64,000 nt of DNA from Lewinellaceae bacterium (lineage in GTDB: Bacteria > Bacteroidota > Bacteroidia > Chitinophagales > Saprospiraceae), in NCBI GenBank assembly GCA_020636215.1, contig JACJYG010000004.1, positions 992,001 to 1,056,000 of the forward strand. The letters are read 5' to 3'. The notes under the pieces were generated by a model. That model did no database searches. It worked only from the letters and a program-made list of their open reading frames with translations, and had not been told where the DNA came from. Position numbers and translations under genes: made by a program. Shown in pieces: positions 42,726-52,449 of the stretch. Position 1 is the stretch's first letter, and the number at the start of each line of letters is the position of its first letter.

Positions 42726-45700
42726 TTACTGAACAATCACCGATTGCGTGTACTGCGCTTTGCCATCGGACACCTGAATCATATAGGCGCCGGCAGGCAT
42801 GTTAGCCACGTCAATCTCGATATTGTCATTCTGCAGGCGGCCCAGGTAACGAGAGTAAACCACCTGTCCAAGGGTATTAACCATGCGGATGTTCAGGTTC
42901 TCGGCTGTTTCAGCCAGGTCTACCTTCACGTTCAACAGGTCATTTACCGGGTTCGGGAACACCTTCACGCCAGCTTGCAGTGTAGTTTCACTGACATCTG
43001 TCATCAGTGTAATTTCGAGGCAGTACTCTCCGACCTGTTCGAAGTCCGGGCCGAAGCCGTCGATCATCATGAAGTAGGTCACACCTGCCTCCGTTGGCAG
43101 TTCCAGTCCAGCTGGGTAGTAACCGGTAGCAGCGTTGGGGCCATCTTCACTACAATCCACCGGCGTCAGGCCAGTGCAATCGCCGGAATAAATAGCCATC
43201 TGCGTATCGCTGTCGCCGATCGGGTTATCACCACAAGCCACCGCTTCGATGAAATACGTTTGACCGTCGCCCACGAAAGTGAACCACATGGTGCGCTCCA
43301 GAGAAGGAGCACCGCCAGCGCCATCCGGTTCGCCGAAGCATTCCCAGCCAGTGGTGGGGTCAGCGCTGGTGGTCGTGTAATTGGTATTGTCATACGGGCC
43401 GGAAGAAACAGTGCCGCTCTGGCCCAGTGACTCCTGAATGTCAAATGCACCAGAACAGATGTTACCTGGCAAATTGAGCACCAGTTCCCAGTCGAACGCC
43501 TCTGCGCTTTCTTCATCGTCCCACTCGATGTAGTAGGTCGTGCCGGCAGTTACCTCAAGATTCTCGATGAGAGAGGACACGCCACAGCCCGTTCCATCGT
43601 CATTCGATGCAACCAATTCCAGGGTGCTGAAGTTGTCGCAGGTACCGGTGTAAACCCATACGCGGGTGTCGGAACCGGCCTCGCAGGAGGTAATGGTTAC
43701 GCTGGCGTCGGCATCAGGAGTGTAAGAATACCAGGCCGAACCGCCGTAAGGCGTAGTCGAGGAAGTAAAGGTATTGATGTTCGGGCCGAGGACACCAGCA
43801 TCGCCAAAGGCGGAAACGGTGTAAACACCCGGGGTGATCGCCGTAGCCGACTGGCAGAAGAGGCCTTCCGCCGGTGCAATGGCTTCGAAAGAAAGGTCCC
43901 AATCCGAACCAGTAGCATCCCAAACATCATCCCACATGATATAATAGGTGCTACCTGCCGTCGCCACTACTTCGCGGTAAGAAGCGTAGGGGTCGGTATT
44001 GGCCTGCTCGCAGCGGTCGTCGTTCATACCGACCAGCTTGAGGTCATGGCATTCGCCTTCGAATACCCATACGCGGGAGTCAGCCGCTCCACCACAGGAA
44101 GAAACCGTGATGATACCATCTTCTGTAGGCGTATAGCTGTACCAGGCCGATTTCAGGCCGGTCATGTTCGTTGCGATCTGGTTGCGAAGGTCAAAGCCAC
44201 CGCCAAAGCACTCGAGGTCGGCGAAGTTCTGCGGGCCCGGGGTGATTTCCGTAGCCGTGTAGCAGTACAGGCCTTCACCAGCTGCCGGGATCTCCCAGAA
44301 TTTGACGTTGTCAACGTAGAACTGATAGGTTGCATCAGCCGGATAGAAGTTGAGCGAATTCAACTGGTTTACACTTGCTGCGGCGGAAGCGCCGGTGCTG
44401 AACTGCCAGCCAGCCACAAAGTTCTCATCCACGATTAGGCGAGCTTCGTCATTGTTGATATCAACAAAGAGGAAAACCGGGAACCAGGCGCCGGAAGGGA
44501 ATGCAAAAGCATGCGGGTCGCTGCCATCGTAGAGTTCCAGGCGGCCTACTCCATTTTCGAAATAGCACTCCAGGCCCCAGAATCCGGCGGCAGTCGTCGG
44601 CGCCAGGTGCTGCAGGTTGAAGTAGCCATTATTACCTTCGGGAACGTACATATCCCAGCGGATGAGATAGTGGCCTTCCGTCTTGTCACCGAATTTCAGC
44701 AGCACGTCCTGACCGGCAATGCTACCAGCGACTTTAATGGATTGAGGGGCAGTTTGTGCCTGCTCCGTTGTTACCTCACCGCTCACGGTAGATCCCGGCC
44801 AGGCGCCCCACCATTCGGTTTGGCCATTGGCGTTGCCTACCGCTAAACCATCGATATTGTCATCGATATAAACAGCAGGCTGAGCGCAATCCGTCACTTC
44901 GCAGGTCGTACAGCTGCTGAAGCAAACGACCGGCAGGGAAGCATCTTCGCCGCCTACAATATACGGGCGAACGTTAAAGCCGAAGCCGCCGTCCAGGCCG
45001 CATTCAGCGGGAACAGATTCTACTGCACCTCCCATCAGTACATCGCCATTTACAAAGGCGTAGCCGATGGTGTCCAGTGCAGTGATCACCGCGGTTCCCG
45101 TCCATATACCGTCGCCATCAGTGTCATCCAGGGCCAGGATGGATACATCACCAAGGCCCATAGCACCGGGGCCAGCATATACCATTTGGACGCCATCAGC
45201 CGAAGTGGTTTCGTACTTCAGGTCGACGCTGAAAGTGACGTTGATGTCGGGAAGGGCGCTGGCGTCTTCCGACAACTCAAAGTCAAACCCGGAGAAGTCC
45301 CAGCGGTCATCCCAGTAGATGAAATAAGTAGTGCCGGCAGCAGCAATGAAGCTAACTTCCGAAGAGAAGCCGCCATTATCCGGGTCACAGTCGTCGTTTT
45401 CAGCAACGATTGTCAAGGCATCACAAGTTCCACCCAGGATGTACAAACGGGTGTCGGCGCTGGTCAGCGCGCAGGAGCTGACGGTGGCTACTGTATTCTC
45501 TGAAGGGGTATAAGAATACCAAGCGGCATTGCTGGCATTGGCAAATACTGTTCCATAACCGGAAATCAGGTCCGGAACAGTGGTAATGCCAGGCGTCACT
45601 TCGATAGCTCCGTCACACAGTTCACCCGGAGCTGCCGGAAGGACGGTCGGTGAAAGCGTTACCTCCAGCCCCGCGCCAAGGTTGACGCGCATTTCAGCAC

Positions 45701-46196
45701 ACAACTGGTAGGGAATGGCGACACATGGAATAGTTACCAGGGCAGGATCGTTGGCGCCAGCGCCCATTAATAGTCCTTTGTAAGGCTGCAATACTCCGCC
45801 GCTGACTTCGGTATTGCAGACGATCAAGGCAACAGCGCCTGCATCCTGGGCATTGATTGCTTTTTCAAAAAAGCTGCAAGTTCCACGATCAATCAGAGCA
45901 ATTGCGCCGGTCAGGTCGGCCGTTACCGAGCCACAACCGGTGGCGGCGCCGGAAGTATCAATACCTTCCAAAACAGGGCCGGATACATCCATTGTCAACC
46001 CAGGGCCAAAGTTGGCTTGTTGAGCAGGAATATCCGTTTCCGCCCCACTCGGTGCAGTAACCGATACAGTGGCATCCGATTGCGCCTGCAGGCCGAACGC
46101 ACTAAGGCATACTATCGCGAGCGCAGTGAATAATTTGGTTAGGTGTTGGTTGATGTTCAACCGAGACAAGTAGTCTTTTTTCATACTGAAACGCAT
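42726..46196 (-). CDS. Large secreted PA-domain / carbohydrate-binding-like protein, T9SS type A
   Basis: 1156 residues; a second Met (46184) four codons in is an equally good start. Signal peptide near residues 18-38 (LFTALAIVCLSAFGLQAQ). Order: PA domain (~60-180), beta-sandwich with WYSYTP ... TRLYILGGTCD, a VTFSVDLKYET beta domain, a laminin-G-like domain (DGLAVGNANGQTEWWGAWPG), two more WYSYTP beta-sandwiches, a third with TYFIEAVACGDNP, and a type A sorting domain (VKVFPNPVNDLLNV). The first ~330 residues are almost identical to the next gene upstream. Likely a surface or secreted binding protein, perhaps tethering a polymer. Confidence 0.85.
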   Translation of the reverse strand: MRFSMKKDYLSRLNINQHLTKLFTALAIVCLSAFGLQAQSDATVSVTAPSGAETDIPAQQANFGPGLTMDVSGPVLEGIDTSGAATGCGSVTADLTGAIALIDRGTCSFFEKAINAQDAGAVALIVCNTEVSGGVLQPYKGLLMGAGANDPALVTIPCVAIPYQLCAEMRVNLGAGLEVTLSPTVLPAAPGELCDGAIEVTPGITTVPDLISGYGTVFANASNAAWYSYTPSENTVATVSSCALTSADTRLYILGGTCDALTIVAENDDCDPDNGGFSSEVSFIAAAGTTYFIYWDDRWDFSGFDFELSEDASALPDINVTFSVDLKYETTSADGVQMVYAGPGAMGLGDVSILALDDTDGDGIWTGTAVITALDTIGYAFVNGDVLMGGAVESVPAECGLDGGFGFNVRPYIVGGEDASLPVVCFSSCTTCEVTDCAQPAVYIDDNIDGLAVGNANGQTEWWGAWPGSTVSGEVTTEQAQTAPQSIKVAGSIAGQDVLLKFGDKTEGHYLIRWDMYVPEGNNGYFNLQHLAPTTAAGFWGLECYFENGVGRLELYDGSDPHAFAFPSGAWFPVFLFVDINNDEARLIVDENFVAGWQFSTGASAAASVNQLNSLNFYPADATYQFYVDNVKFWEIPAAGEGLYCYTATEITPGPQNFADLECFGGGFDLRNQIATNMTGLKSAWYSYTPTEDGIITVSSCGGAADSRVWVFEGECHDLKLVGMNDDRCEQANTDPYASYREVVATAGSTYYIMWDDVWDATGSDWDLSFEAIAPAEGLFCQSATAITPGVYTVSAFGDAGVLGPNINTFTSSTTPYGGSAWYSYTPDADASVTITSCEAGSDTRVWVYTGTCDNFSTLELVASNDDGTGCGVSSLIENLEVTAGTTYYIEWDDEESAEAFDWELVLNLPGNICSGAFDIQESLGQSGTVSSGPYDNTNYTTTSADPTTGWECFGEPDGAGGAPSLERTMWFTFVGDGQTYFIEAVACGDNPIGDSDTQMAIYSGDCTGLTPVDCSEDGPNAATGYYPAGLELPTEAGVTYFMMIDGFGPDFEQVGEYCLEITLMTDVSETTLQAGVKVFPNPVNDLLNVKVDLAETAENLNIRMVNTLGQVVYSRYLGRLQNDNIEIDVANMPAGAYMIQVSDGKAQYTQSVIVQ
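45523..46025 (-). repeat. Identical 503-bp tract shared with 49406-49908
   Basis: By line-by-line reading the two segments show no difference across 503 bp, while the sequence just outside differs by several changes in tens of bases. The pair lies inside the N-terminal region of two paralogous genes, offset by 3883 bp. Confidence 0.8.
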
Positions 46197-46404
46197 TTAG
46201 GATTAAGGAATTTGAGGGCGATAAAATAAGGAAATTCTTTCAATTCTTCTATTCGCCACCGGTTAATTTGAATGTCCTGACCGTTACGGGTAGTTTTCTT
46301 GCTTCGTTACGGGTGCTGTACAAATTAAATTTCCCTGCTTCTTTCCACCTCCTTAATCCCCCGCCAGCGGAGGAAATGGAGGGGCCGGCGCCAGTAGCCC
46401 GCGC

Positions 46405-46446
46405 CAAAAAACCAGGGCGCCTTCCCTCCAAAGAAGAAAGGCGCCC
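46405..46446 (-). terminator. Rho-independent terminator after the T9SS gene 46489-50079
   Basis: Nine-bp GC-rich stem (GGGCGCCTT / AAGGCGCCC), 14-nt loop, and on the minus strand TTTTTT three nt past the stem. Confidence 0.7.
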
Positions 46447-46488
46447 GGCTGTTGATCACTTGGCGGCTAAAGCCACCGGTACGGTATT

Positions 46489-49400
46489 TTATTGAACAAT
46501 CACCGACTGCGTGAATTGAGCCTTGCCATCCGCTACCTGAATCATGTAGGCGCCGGCGGGAATCTTAGCCACGTCAATCTCGATGTTGTCGGTCTGCAAG
46601 CGGCCGAAGTAGCGCTCGTAAACCACCTGGCCAAGGGTATTGACCATGCGGATGTTGAGGTTCTCGGCTGCTTCCGGCAGGTCGATGCTGACGTTCAGCA
46701 GGTCCTTCACCGGATTCGGGAATACCTTCACCCCAGTTTGGAGCGATGCTTCATCCGCAGCCACCAGATCGCAGGTAGTACAGAAGTTGAAGCAGTAGAA
46801 GGGCGTAGATACGTCATCAGTACCTACTACAAGCAGGCGGTTGAAGCTGCCGGAGCCCCCATCTACACCACAGTCAGCCGTGATGTTGGTTTCATCCGTG
46901 CCCCATTCATTGCCGTTGAGGTACTTGTACTGGATCTCGGTGCCAGCCGCCACCGTAGTGGTGTACGACCAGGTGCCGTCGAGGTTATCGGTCATTGGGG
47001 TACCCGCCGGGTCCCAGCCCTGGAAGCTACCGGCAATGTGTACGCCTTCGGGGCTTACTGTACCCCACTGTTCTACTTTCGACATGTCGACATTGAAGGT
47101 TACAGTGGTAAGCAGTTCTGTCAGCTGTGTGAATTCCAGGCAGTACTCTCCGAACTGCTCGAAGTCAGGGCCGAAGCCGTCGATCATCACTCGATAGGTG
47201 ACGCCTTCCTCGGTTGCCAGTTCCAGGCCAGCCGGGTAGTAACCACTTGCAGCGTTGGGGCCATCATCAATACAAGCCACCGGCGTCAGGTTGCCGCAGG
47301 CGCCGGAGTAAATAGCCATCTGCGTATCGCTGTCGCCGATCGGATTATCACCGCAAGCGAGGGCTTCAATGAAGTAGGTAGCGCCATCACCCACGAAAGT
47401 GAACCACATGGTGCGCTCCAGAGAGGGGGCGCCGCCAAGGCCATCCGGTTCGCCGAAGCATTCCCAGCCGGTGGTTGGATCCTGGCTGTTGGTCGTATAG
47501 TTGGTGTTGTCATACGGGCCGGAAGACACGGTGTTGTCCACACCTTGGCCGAGAGAACTTTGAACGTCAATAGCGCCGGCGCAGGCATCGCCTGGTACAG
47601 AGGGCAGCTGGACCAGCCTTACGTTATCCAGGTAGTAGAGGACATCGGTATTGCCGAAGAAGTCTACAGAGCCAATCTGCTTGGCGCCGGTCGTCGTGAA
47701 GGAGGTATAGGTCACCGGCCATCCGTAGACCTCTACGCCATCGACCACCAGTGTCATCCAGTTGTTATCCAGGTCGATAAAATGCTGGAAGTGGGTCCAG
47801 GTATCCGGCGTCCAGTTGAAGGTGACAATGTCAGCCGCACCGGCATCCAGGGTAACGGTGCCATCTGCAAACCATTCTACCTGCATGCCGAACTGGTTGC
47901 CAGGATTATTCTGGAACTTCTGCATGTTGTAGTAGCCCAGGCTTCCGGCCGGAACATACATTTGCCACTCCAGGAGGTAGTTGCCTTCCGTGCGGTCGCC
48001 CAGCAACAGCAACTGATCATCCGGGTTGTCCTCAGAGATTTTCAGCGACTGGCAACCTTCGTAAGCCAATTCATCAGTTACGATACCGTCGTCGGCCGGG
48101 CTGCTCGTCCAGGGCGCCCAGTTGGGGCTCTGCGCACTGATCTCGCTCAGCGCGAACTCTTCAAAGCCATCACAGATGATCGCTCCTTCCGGACAAGGCT
48201 CGAGGGGGCGCAATTCCAGATCATCAATATAGAATTCGTGCGGGCCTACGTTCGTCGCGAAGAAGTCGATGCCGCCAATCTTCCAATCGGGGCCATAGGT
48301 ATAGGTCGTAACGTGCTGGCCGGCAATGATAACCGAAGCAATGTTGTTATCCAGGTCAATCCGGTGAACGATCTCAAACCATTCTCCTTGTGGATAGCTG
48401 CCTACTTCGGGTTCATCGGCAAAAGTAACCGTGCCATCAGCGTTGAACTGAGTTTCCAGGTTCCACTGCTGGCCGGGGGTCTCATCATCCTGAATGTTGT
48501 AGTAGCCATTTTGTCCTGGCACCACGTACATCTTGAATTTGAGCAACCAGTTGCCTTCAGTTTCATTACCCAGCTTAATGACACAGTCCTGTGGGCCATT
48601 CTGGCCCATGATCTTGATGGAGTTGGGTGCGCTGAACGCCTGCTCATCTGTAACGATGCCTTCCTCTGCGCCACCTTCGGTGCCGCTCCAGGTCGTCCAC
48701 ACCTCTGACTGCGGGCCAACGGGGCCAAGTTCGTAGCTATCCAGGTCTTCCAGTACGGTAGGCGTTTCGCCGCAGCCTTCCACCGGGCAGAAGCCCAGGC
48801 AAGTGCTAAAGCAAACTGCAGGGACTTCGGTGTCGGCGCCGCCAACGATATAAGGCCGGACGTTGAAGCCAAAGCCGCCATCCAGGCCGCAATCGGCCGG
48901 AACAGATTCGACCGCGCCGCCAGCTAACACATCGCCATTGACGAATGCGTAACCGATGGTATCCAGAGCGGTAAGCACAGCCGAGCCGGACCAGACCCCG
49001 TCCATGTCGTCATCAGCCAGGTTGATGATCGAAACATCGCCAAGGCCCATAGCACCGGGGCCGGCGTATACCATGCTGACGCCATCGCCGGAAACCATTT
49101 CGTTGGCCATGTTGACGTTAAACGTAACCGTTACGTCAGGCAGTGCGCCTTCGGTCAGCTCGAAGTCAAAACCGGAGTAGTCCCAGCGGTCATCCCAGTA
49201 GATGAAATAAGTCGTACCAGCTACAGCAACAAAGCTAACTTCCGAAGAGAAGCCGGCATTGTCCGGGTCACAGTCGTCGTTTTCAGCAACGATTGTCAAG
49301 GCATCGCAGGTTCCGCCCAGGATGTACAAACGGGTGTCAGCGCTGGTCAGAGCGCAGGAACTGACCGTAGCATAAGTGTTCGCAGTGGGGGTATAGGAAT

Positions 49401-50079
49401 ACCAGGCGGCATTGCTGGCATTGGCAAATACTGTTCCATAACCGGAAATCAGGTCCGGAACAGTGGTAATGCCAGGCGTCACTTCGATAGCTCCGTCACA
49501 CAGTTCACCCGGAGCTGCCGGAAGGACGGTCGGTGAAAGCGTTACCTCCAGCCCCGCGCCAAGGTTGACGCGCATTTCAGCACACAACTGGTAGGGAATG
49601 GCGACACATGGAATAGTTACCAGGGCAGGATCGTTGGCGCCAGCGCCCATTAATAGTCCTTTGTAAGGCTGCAATACTCCGCCGCTGACTTCGGTATTGC
49701 AGACGATCAAGGCAACAGCGCCTGCATCCTGGGCATTGATTGCTTTTTCAAAAAAGCTGCAAGTTCCACGATCAATCAGAGCAATTGCGCCGGTCAGGTC
49801 GGCCGTTACCGAGCCACAACCGGTGGCGGCGCCGGAAGTATCAATACCTTCCAAAACAGGGCCGGATACATCCATTGTCAACCCAGGGCCAAAGTTGGCT
49901 TGTTGAGCCGGAATATCCGTTTCCGCCCCACTCGGTGCAGTAACCGATACAGTGGCATCCGATTGCGCCTGCAGGCCAAATGCACTAAGGCATACGACTG
50001 CGAGCACAGTGAATAATTTGGTTAAGTGCTGGTTGATATTCAACCGAGACAAGTAGTCTTTTTTCATACTGAAACGCAT
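46489..50079 (-). CDS. Large secreted PA-domain / LamG-like protein, T9SS type A (paralogue)
   Basis: 1196 residues. The N-terminal ~330 residues equal those of the previous paralogue apart from a few changes. From ~330 onward the gene differs: the VTFNVNMANEMVS beta domain, two laminin-G-like modules (LEDLDSYELGPVGPQ, GFEEFALSEISAQS) of the type WAPWTSSPADDGIVTDE, a WFTFVGDGATYF beta-sandwich, a VTFNVDMSKVEQWG starch-binding-like domain and the type A sorting domain (VKVFPNPVKDLLNV). No enzyme motif is visible. The mosaic of shared and unique parts implies domain shuffling among these neighbours. Confidence 0.85.
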   Translation of the reverse strand: MRFSMKKDYLSRLNINQHLTKLFTVLAVVCLSAFGLQAQSDATVSVTAPSGAETDIPAQQANFGPGLTMDVSGPVLEGIDTSGAATGCGSVTADLTGAIALIDRGTCSFFEKAINAQDAGAVALIVCNTEVSGGVLQPYKGLLMGAGANDPALVTIPCVAIPYQLCAEMRVNLGAGLEVTLSPTVLPAAPGELCDGAIEVTPGITTVPDLISGYGTVFANASNAAWYSYTPTANTYATVSSCALTSADTRLYILGGTCDALTIVAENDDCDPDNAGFSSEVSFVAVAGTTYFIYWDDRWDYSGFDFELTEGALPDVTVTFNVNMANEMVSGDGVSMVYAGPGAMGLGDVSIINLADDDMDGVWSGSAVLTALDTIGYAFVNGDVLAGGAVESVPADCGLDGGFGFNVRPYIVGGADTEVPAVCFSTCLGFCPVEGCGETPTVLEDLDSYELGPVGPQSEVWTTWSGTEGGAEEGIVTDEQAFSAPNSIKIMGQNGPQDCVIKLGNETEGNWLLKFKMYVVPGQNGYYNIQDDETPGQQWNLETQFNADGTVTFADEPEVGSYPQGEWFEIVHRIDLDNNIASVIIAGQHVTTYTYGPDWKIGGIDFFATNVGPHEFYIDDLELRPLEPCPEGAIICDGFEEFALSEISAQSPNWAPWTSSPADDGIVTDELAYEGCQSLKISEDNPDDQLLLLGDRTEGNYLLEWQMYVPAGSLGYYNMQKFQNNPGNQFGMQVEWFADGTVTLDAGAADIVTFNWTPDTWTHFQHFIDLDNNWMTLVVDGVEVYGWPVTYTSFTTTGAKQIGSVDFFGNTDVLYYLDNVRLVQLPSVPGDACAGAIDVQSSLGQGVDNTVSSGPYDNTNYTTNSQDPTTGWECFGEPDGLGGAPSLERTMWFTFVGDGATYFIEALACGDNPIGDSDTQMAIYSGACGNLTPVACIDDGPNAASGYYPAGLELATEEGVTYRVMIDGFGPDFEQFGEYCLEFTQLTELLTTVTFNVDMSKVEQWGTVSPEGVHIAGSFQGWDPAGTPMTDNLDGTWSYTTTVAAGTEIQYKYLNGNEWGTDETNITADCGVDGGSGSFNRLLVVGTDDVSTPFYCFNFCTTCDLVAADEASLQTGVKVFPNPVKDLLNVSIDLPEAAENLNIRMVNTLGQVVYERYFGRLQTDNIEIDVAKIPAGAYMIQVADGKAQFTQSVIVQ
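49406..49908 (-). repeat. Identical 503-bp tract shared with 45523-46025
   Basis: Second copy of the tract; it covers most of the PA domain. Confidence 0.8.
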
Positions 50080-50240
50080 TTAGGATTAAGGAATTTGAAG
50101 GCGAAAAAATAAGGAAATTCGTTCAATTCATATTCTCGCCACCGGTTAATTTGAATGTTTCGTCATTTGCGGGTAGTTTTTTTCTTCGTTACGGGTAGTT
50201 GGAGAGTCGCAGACTGACTCGCCAGGCTTTTTCCTGATCA

Positions 50241-50291
50241 AGTCACGGGGTGGCTTTCTTGGTTTTTCCCAGGCTCAGTCACCCCGTGACT
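50241..50291. repeat. 12-bp perfect inverted repeat downstream of a T9SS gene
   Basis: AGTCACGGGGTG (50241-50252) pairs with CACCCCGTGACT (50280-50291), loop 27 nt. It lies just below the stop of the gene 50297-52402. No T-tract follows on the minus strand, so it is not a standard intrinsic terminator; a mobile or regulatory hairpin is possible. Confidence 0.5.
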
Positions 50292-50296
50292 CATCC

Positions 50297-52402
50297 TTAC
50301 TTCACGATAAACGGACGAGACACGAAGGCCCCATCAGCCATCAGTTGTAACAGGTACGCACCGGCCGGAAGCCCTTCCAGGCTGATCTCGAGGGCGCCGG
50401 ATTGTATATCATTCCGTTGCAGGTATCTGAGCTGACGCCCCAGAGCGTCAACCAGGCGGATATCGAGCTTGTTAATCGTTTCGTCAAAGTCGTAGCGCAG
50501 GTTCAAAAAGCCCGTCGCAGGGTTGGGAAACAGTTTGAAGCCGGCTTCCAGTTCTGCCTCCGTCACATCGACGGTGGCGCAGGAAACACAATAGCCGAAA
50601 CACACCTCATCGAGTAGGATGTCCGTTTCCGCCACTTCTACAAAACGGTCGCTGGCGGAACCGATGGTGCAATTTGCTCCAACACTGGTGTTGATGGTTT
50701 CAAAGCCATCGGGGCCGTTTTTGAACTTATAAGTATGCGTAGCATTGTTGTTTAAGGGCAACTCGATACTATACACTCCATCGCCATCGTCATCCGACAT
50801 CGATAGATCCTGTTGCCCACTGAAGGGGCCGGCGATAAACACCCCGGCGGGGTCCACCGTTTCCAGTTGCATATCAACTGAGAAGTTGACGGTGCTGGCG
50901 GCAAAGGGCTCGAAGCCAAGCGTCCAGATAAAAGGCTCGTCATCCCAGCGGTCGATCCATTCGATCAGATAGGCCGTTCCGGCTTGTACCGTTATACTAT
51001 CGAGGCTGGAGGTCAAATCACCGGGGTTGCAACCATTGTCGTTCTGCGCCACCTGCGTAAGGCCTTCGAAGCTGGAGCAATCGCCGGTATAGACAAAGAA
51101 GTGGGTGTCGCTGGCGGCAATTTCACAGGCAGAAATACTCATATAGCCGTCGGCCGTAGGAATGTATTTATACCACTTCGACTGGGAGTAGCTGGTTGTT
51201 GAGGAACTGGTATTATTGATATTCGGGCCGGCTACAGCAGCGTTGCCGGTAATTTCCAGGATCTCGTAATCCCCCGGCACAATGGGAAAGGCCGACTGGC
51301 AGAATTCGCCGGCGGCAGGTTCTTCGGCATCGAAGCCCAATTCGAAACCAAACCCACCGGCCTCCCAGATGTCGTCCCACATAATGTAATAAGTAGTACC
51401 TGCCGTAACGACGGCTTCTCGGTAGGATGCATAATCATCGCCCAGGCCGGTATCGCAGCGGTCGTCATTGACTCCAACGGTCTTCAGGCTCTGGCAATCA
51501 CCGGAAAATATCCAGCCTCTGGAATCGATGCCGCCGCCACAGGAAGAAATGGAAAGTACACCATCTTCGGTTGGGGTATAAGAGAACCAATAGCCGGCAA
51601 AGCCCTCATCGGCGCCATCAAGGTCATAGCCGCCGCCAAAGCAGGCCAGGTCCGGAACGGCGTAGAAATCCGGTTCGGCTAACTCCACGGCCGTGTAGCA
51701 GTATTGCCCTTCTTCCGGCGCGGGGATCTCCCAGAACTTTACATCCTCGATGTAAAAGACATAACTTCCGTCAATCGGATAAAAATTAATAGCCGAAAGG
51801 CTACTGGACGGATAATCCGCGCCTCCGTTGGTATAGCCCTTACTGAATGCCCAGGAATCGACCGTGTATTGGTTGACGATCAGGCGGGCCTGATCATTGT
51901 CGATATCCAACAGGAGGTGTACTTTAAACCAGGTATCCTGGGGAAAAGTGAAGGTTGAAGTCTCTCCTCCCGGTATGTCCAGCACACCTTCCCCTCCATC
52001 GTTGAAGAATAGATCCAAGCCCCAGAATCCTGCGCTGGCGGTTGGCATTTCGTGCTGCAGGTTCAGAAAAGCGTTATTTCCAGTAGGGACGTACAGTTGA
52101 AACTGGAGCAGGTAGTGCCCGCTGGTTTTATCGCCCAGCAGCAGCAGCACATCCTGTCCGCCCAGGTTGCCGTCAATCTTAATGGAGTTTAAACTGGCGG
52201 AGGCATAATCCGAGCTGACGATACCTCCGGTAGTGGCTCCCGGCCATATAGCCCAATGGGCCGCCTGCATTGTCACATCACCAGCGGCATAGTTTTCAAT
52301 ATCGTCTTCAATCTCAATCAGCGGATTGTCACAGGTGGGTTGCGCCTGTAAGCCCCAGGCGCCCAGCAGGAAGAGAATAAATAGGTAGTAGTAGTTCTTC
52401 AT
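50297..52402 (-). CDS. Secreted LamG-like / beta-sandwich protein, T9SS type A (paralogue without PA domain)
   Basis: 701 residues, signal YYYLFILFLLGAWGLQAQ. It lacks the PA domain of its neighbours and starts with the laminin-G-like module (GDVTMQAAHWAIWPGATTGG), then two WFSYTP/WYKYIP beta-sandwich modules with SSCGGGIDSRGWIF and TYYIMWDDIWEAGG, a VNFSVDMQLETVD domain and a sorting domain (FKLFPNPATGFLNL). It shares modules with the two large paralogues but not their N terminus. Confidence 0.82.
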   Translation of the reverse strand: MKNYYYLFILFLLGAWGLQAQPTCDNPLIEIEDDIENYAAGDVTMQAAHWAIWPGATTGGIVSSDYASASLNSIKIDGNLGGQDVLLLLGDKTSGHYLLQFQLYVPTGNNAFLNLQHEMPTASAGFWGLDLFFNDGGEGVLDIPGGETSTFTFPQDTWFKVHLLLDIDNDQARLIVNQYTVDSWAFSKGYTNGGADYPSSSLSAINFYPIDGSYVFYIEDVKFWEIPAPEEGQYCYTAVELAEPDFYAVPDLACFGGGYDLDGADEGFAGYWFSYTPTEDGVLSISSCGGGIDSRGWIFSGDCQSLKTVGVNDDRCDTGLGDDYASYREAVVTAGTTYYIMWDDIWEAGGFGFELGFDAEEPAAGEFCQSAFPIVPGDYEILEITGNAAVAGPNINNTSSSTTSYSQSKWYKYIPTADGYMSISACEIAASDTHFFVYTGDCSSFEGLTQVAQNDNGCNPGDLTSSLDSITVQAGTAYLIEWIDRWDDEPFIWTLGFEPFAASTVNFSVDMQLETVDPAGVFIAGPFSGQQDLSMSDDDGDGVYSIELPLNNNATHTYKFKNGPDGFETINTSVGANCTIGSASDRFVEVAETDILLDEVCFGYCVSCATVDVTEAELEAGFKLFPNPATGFLNLRYDFDETINKLDIRLVDALGRQLRYLQRNDIQSGALEISLEGLPAGAYLLQLMADGAFVSRPFIVK

Positions 52403-52449
52403 AATCGGTATTTTGACTTATGTGGTACTGTTTTTAATGCCTGTTCCGG

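Noticed and set aside
46492..48708. A 738-codon plus-strand frame inside the T9SS gene 46489-50079
   Set aside because: It is antisense to a clear secreted protein with coherent domains and has no domain content of its own; the same is true of the long antisense frames at 9600-10811 and 58404-59498.
50241..50291. Intrinsic terminator for the T9SS gene 50297-52402
   Set aside because: The 12-bp stem has no T-tract on the minus strand, and the 27-nt loop is long; kept only as an inverted repeat.
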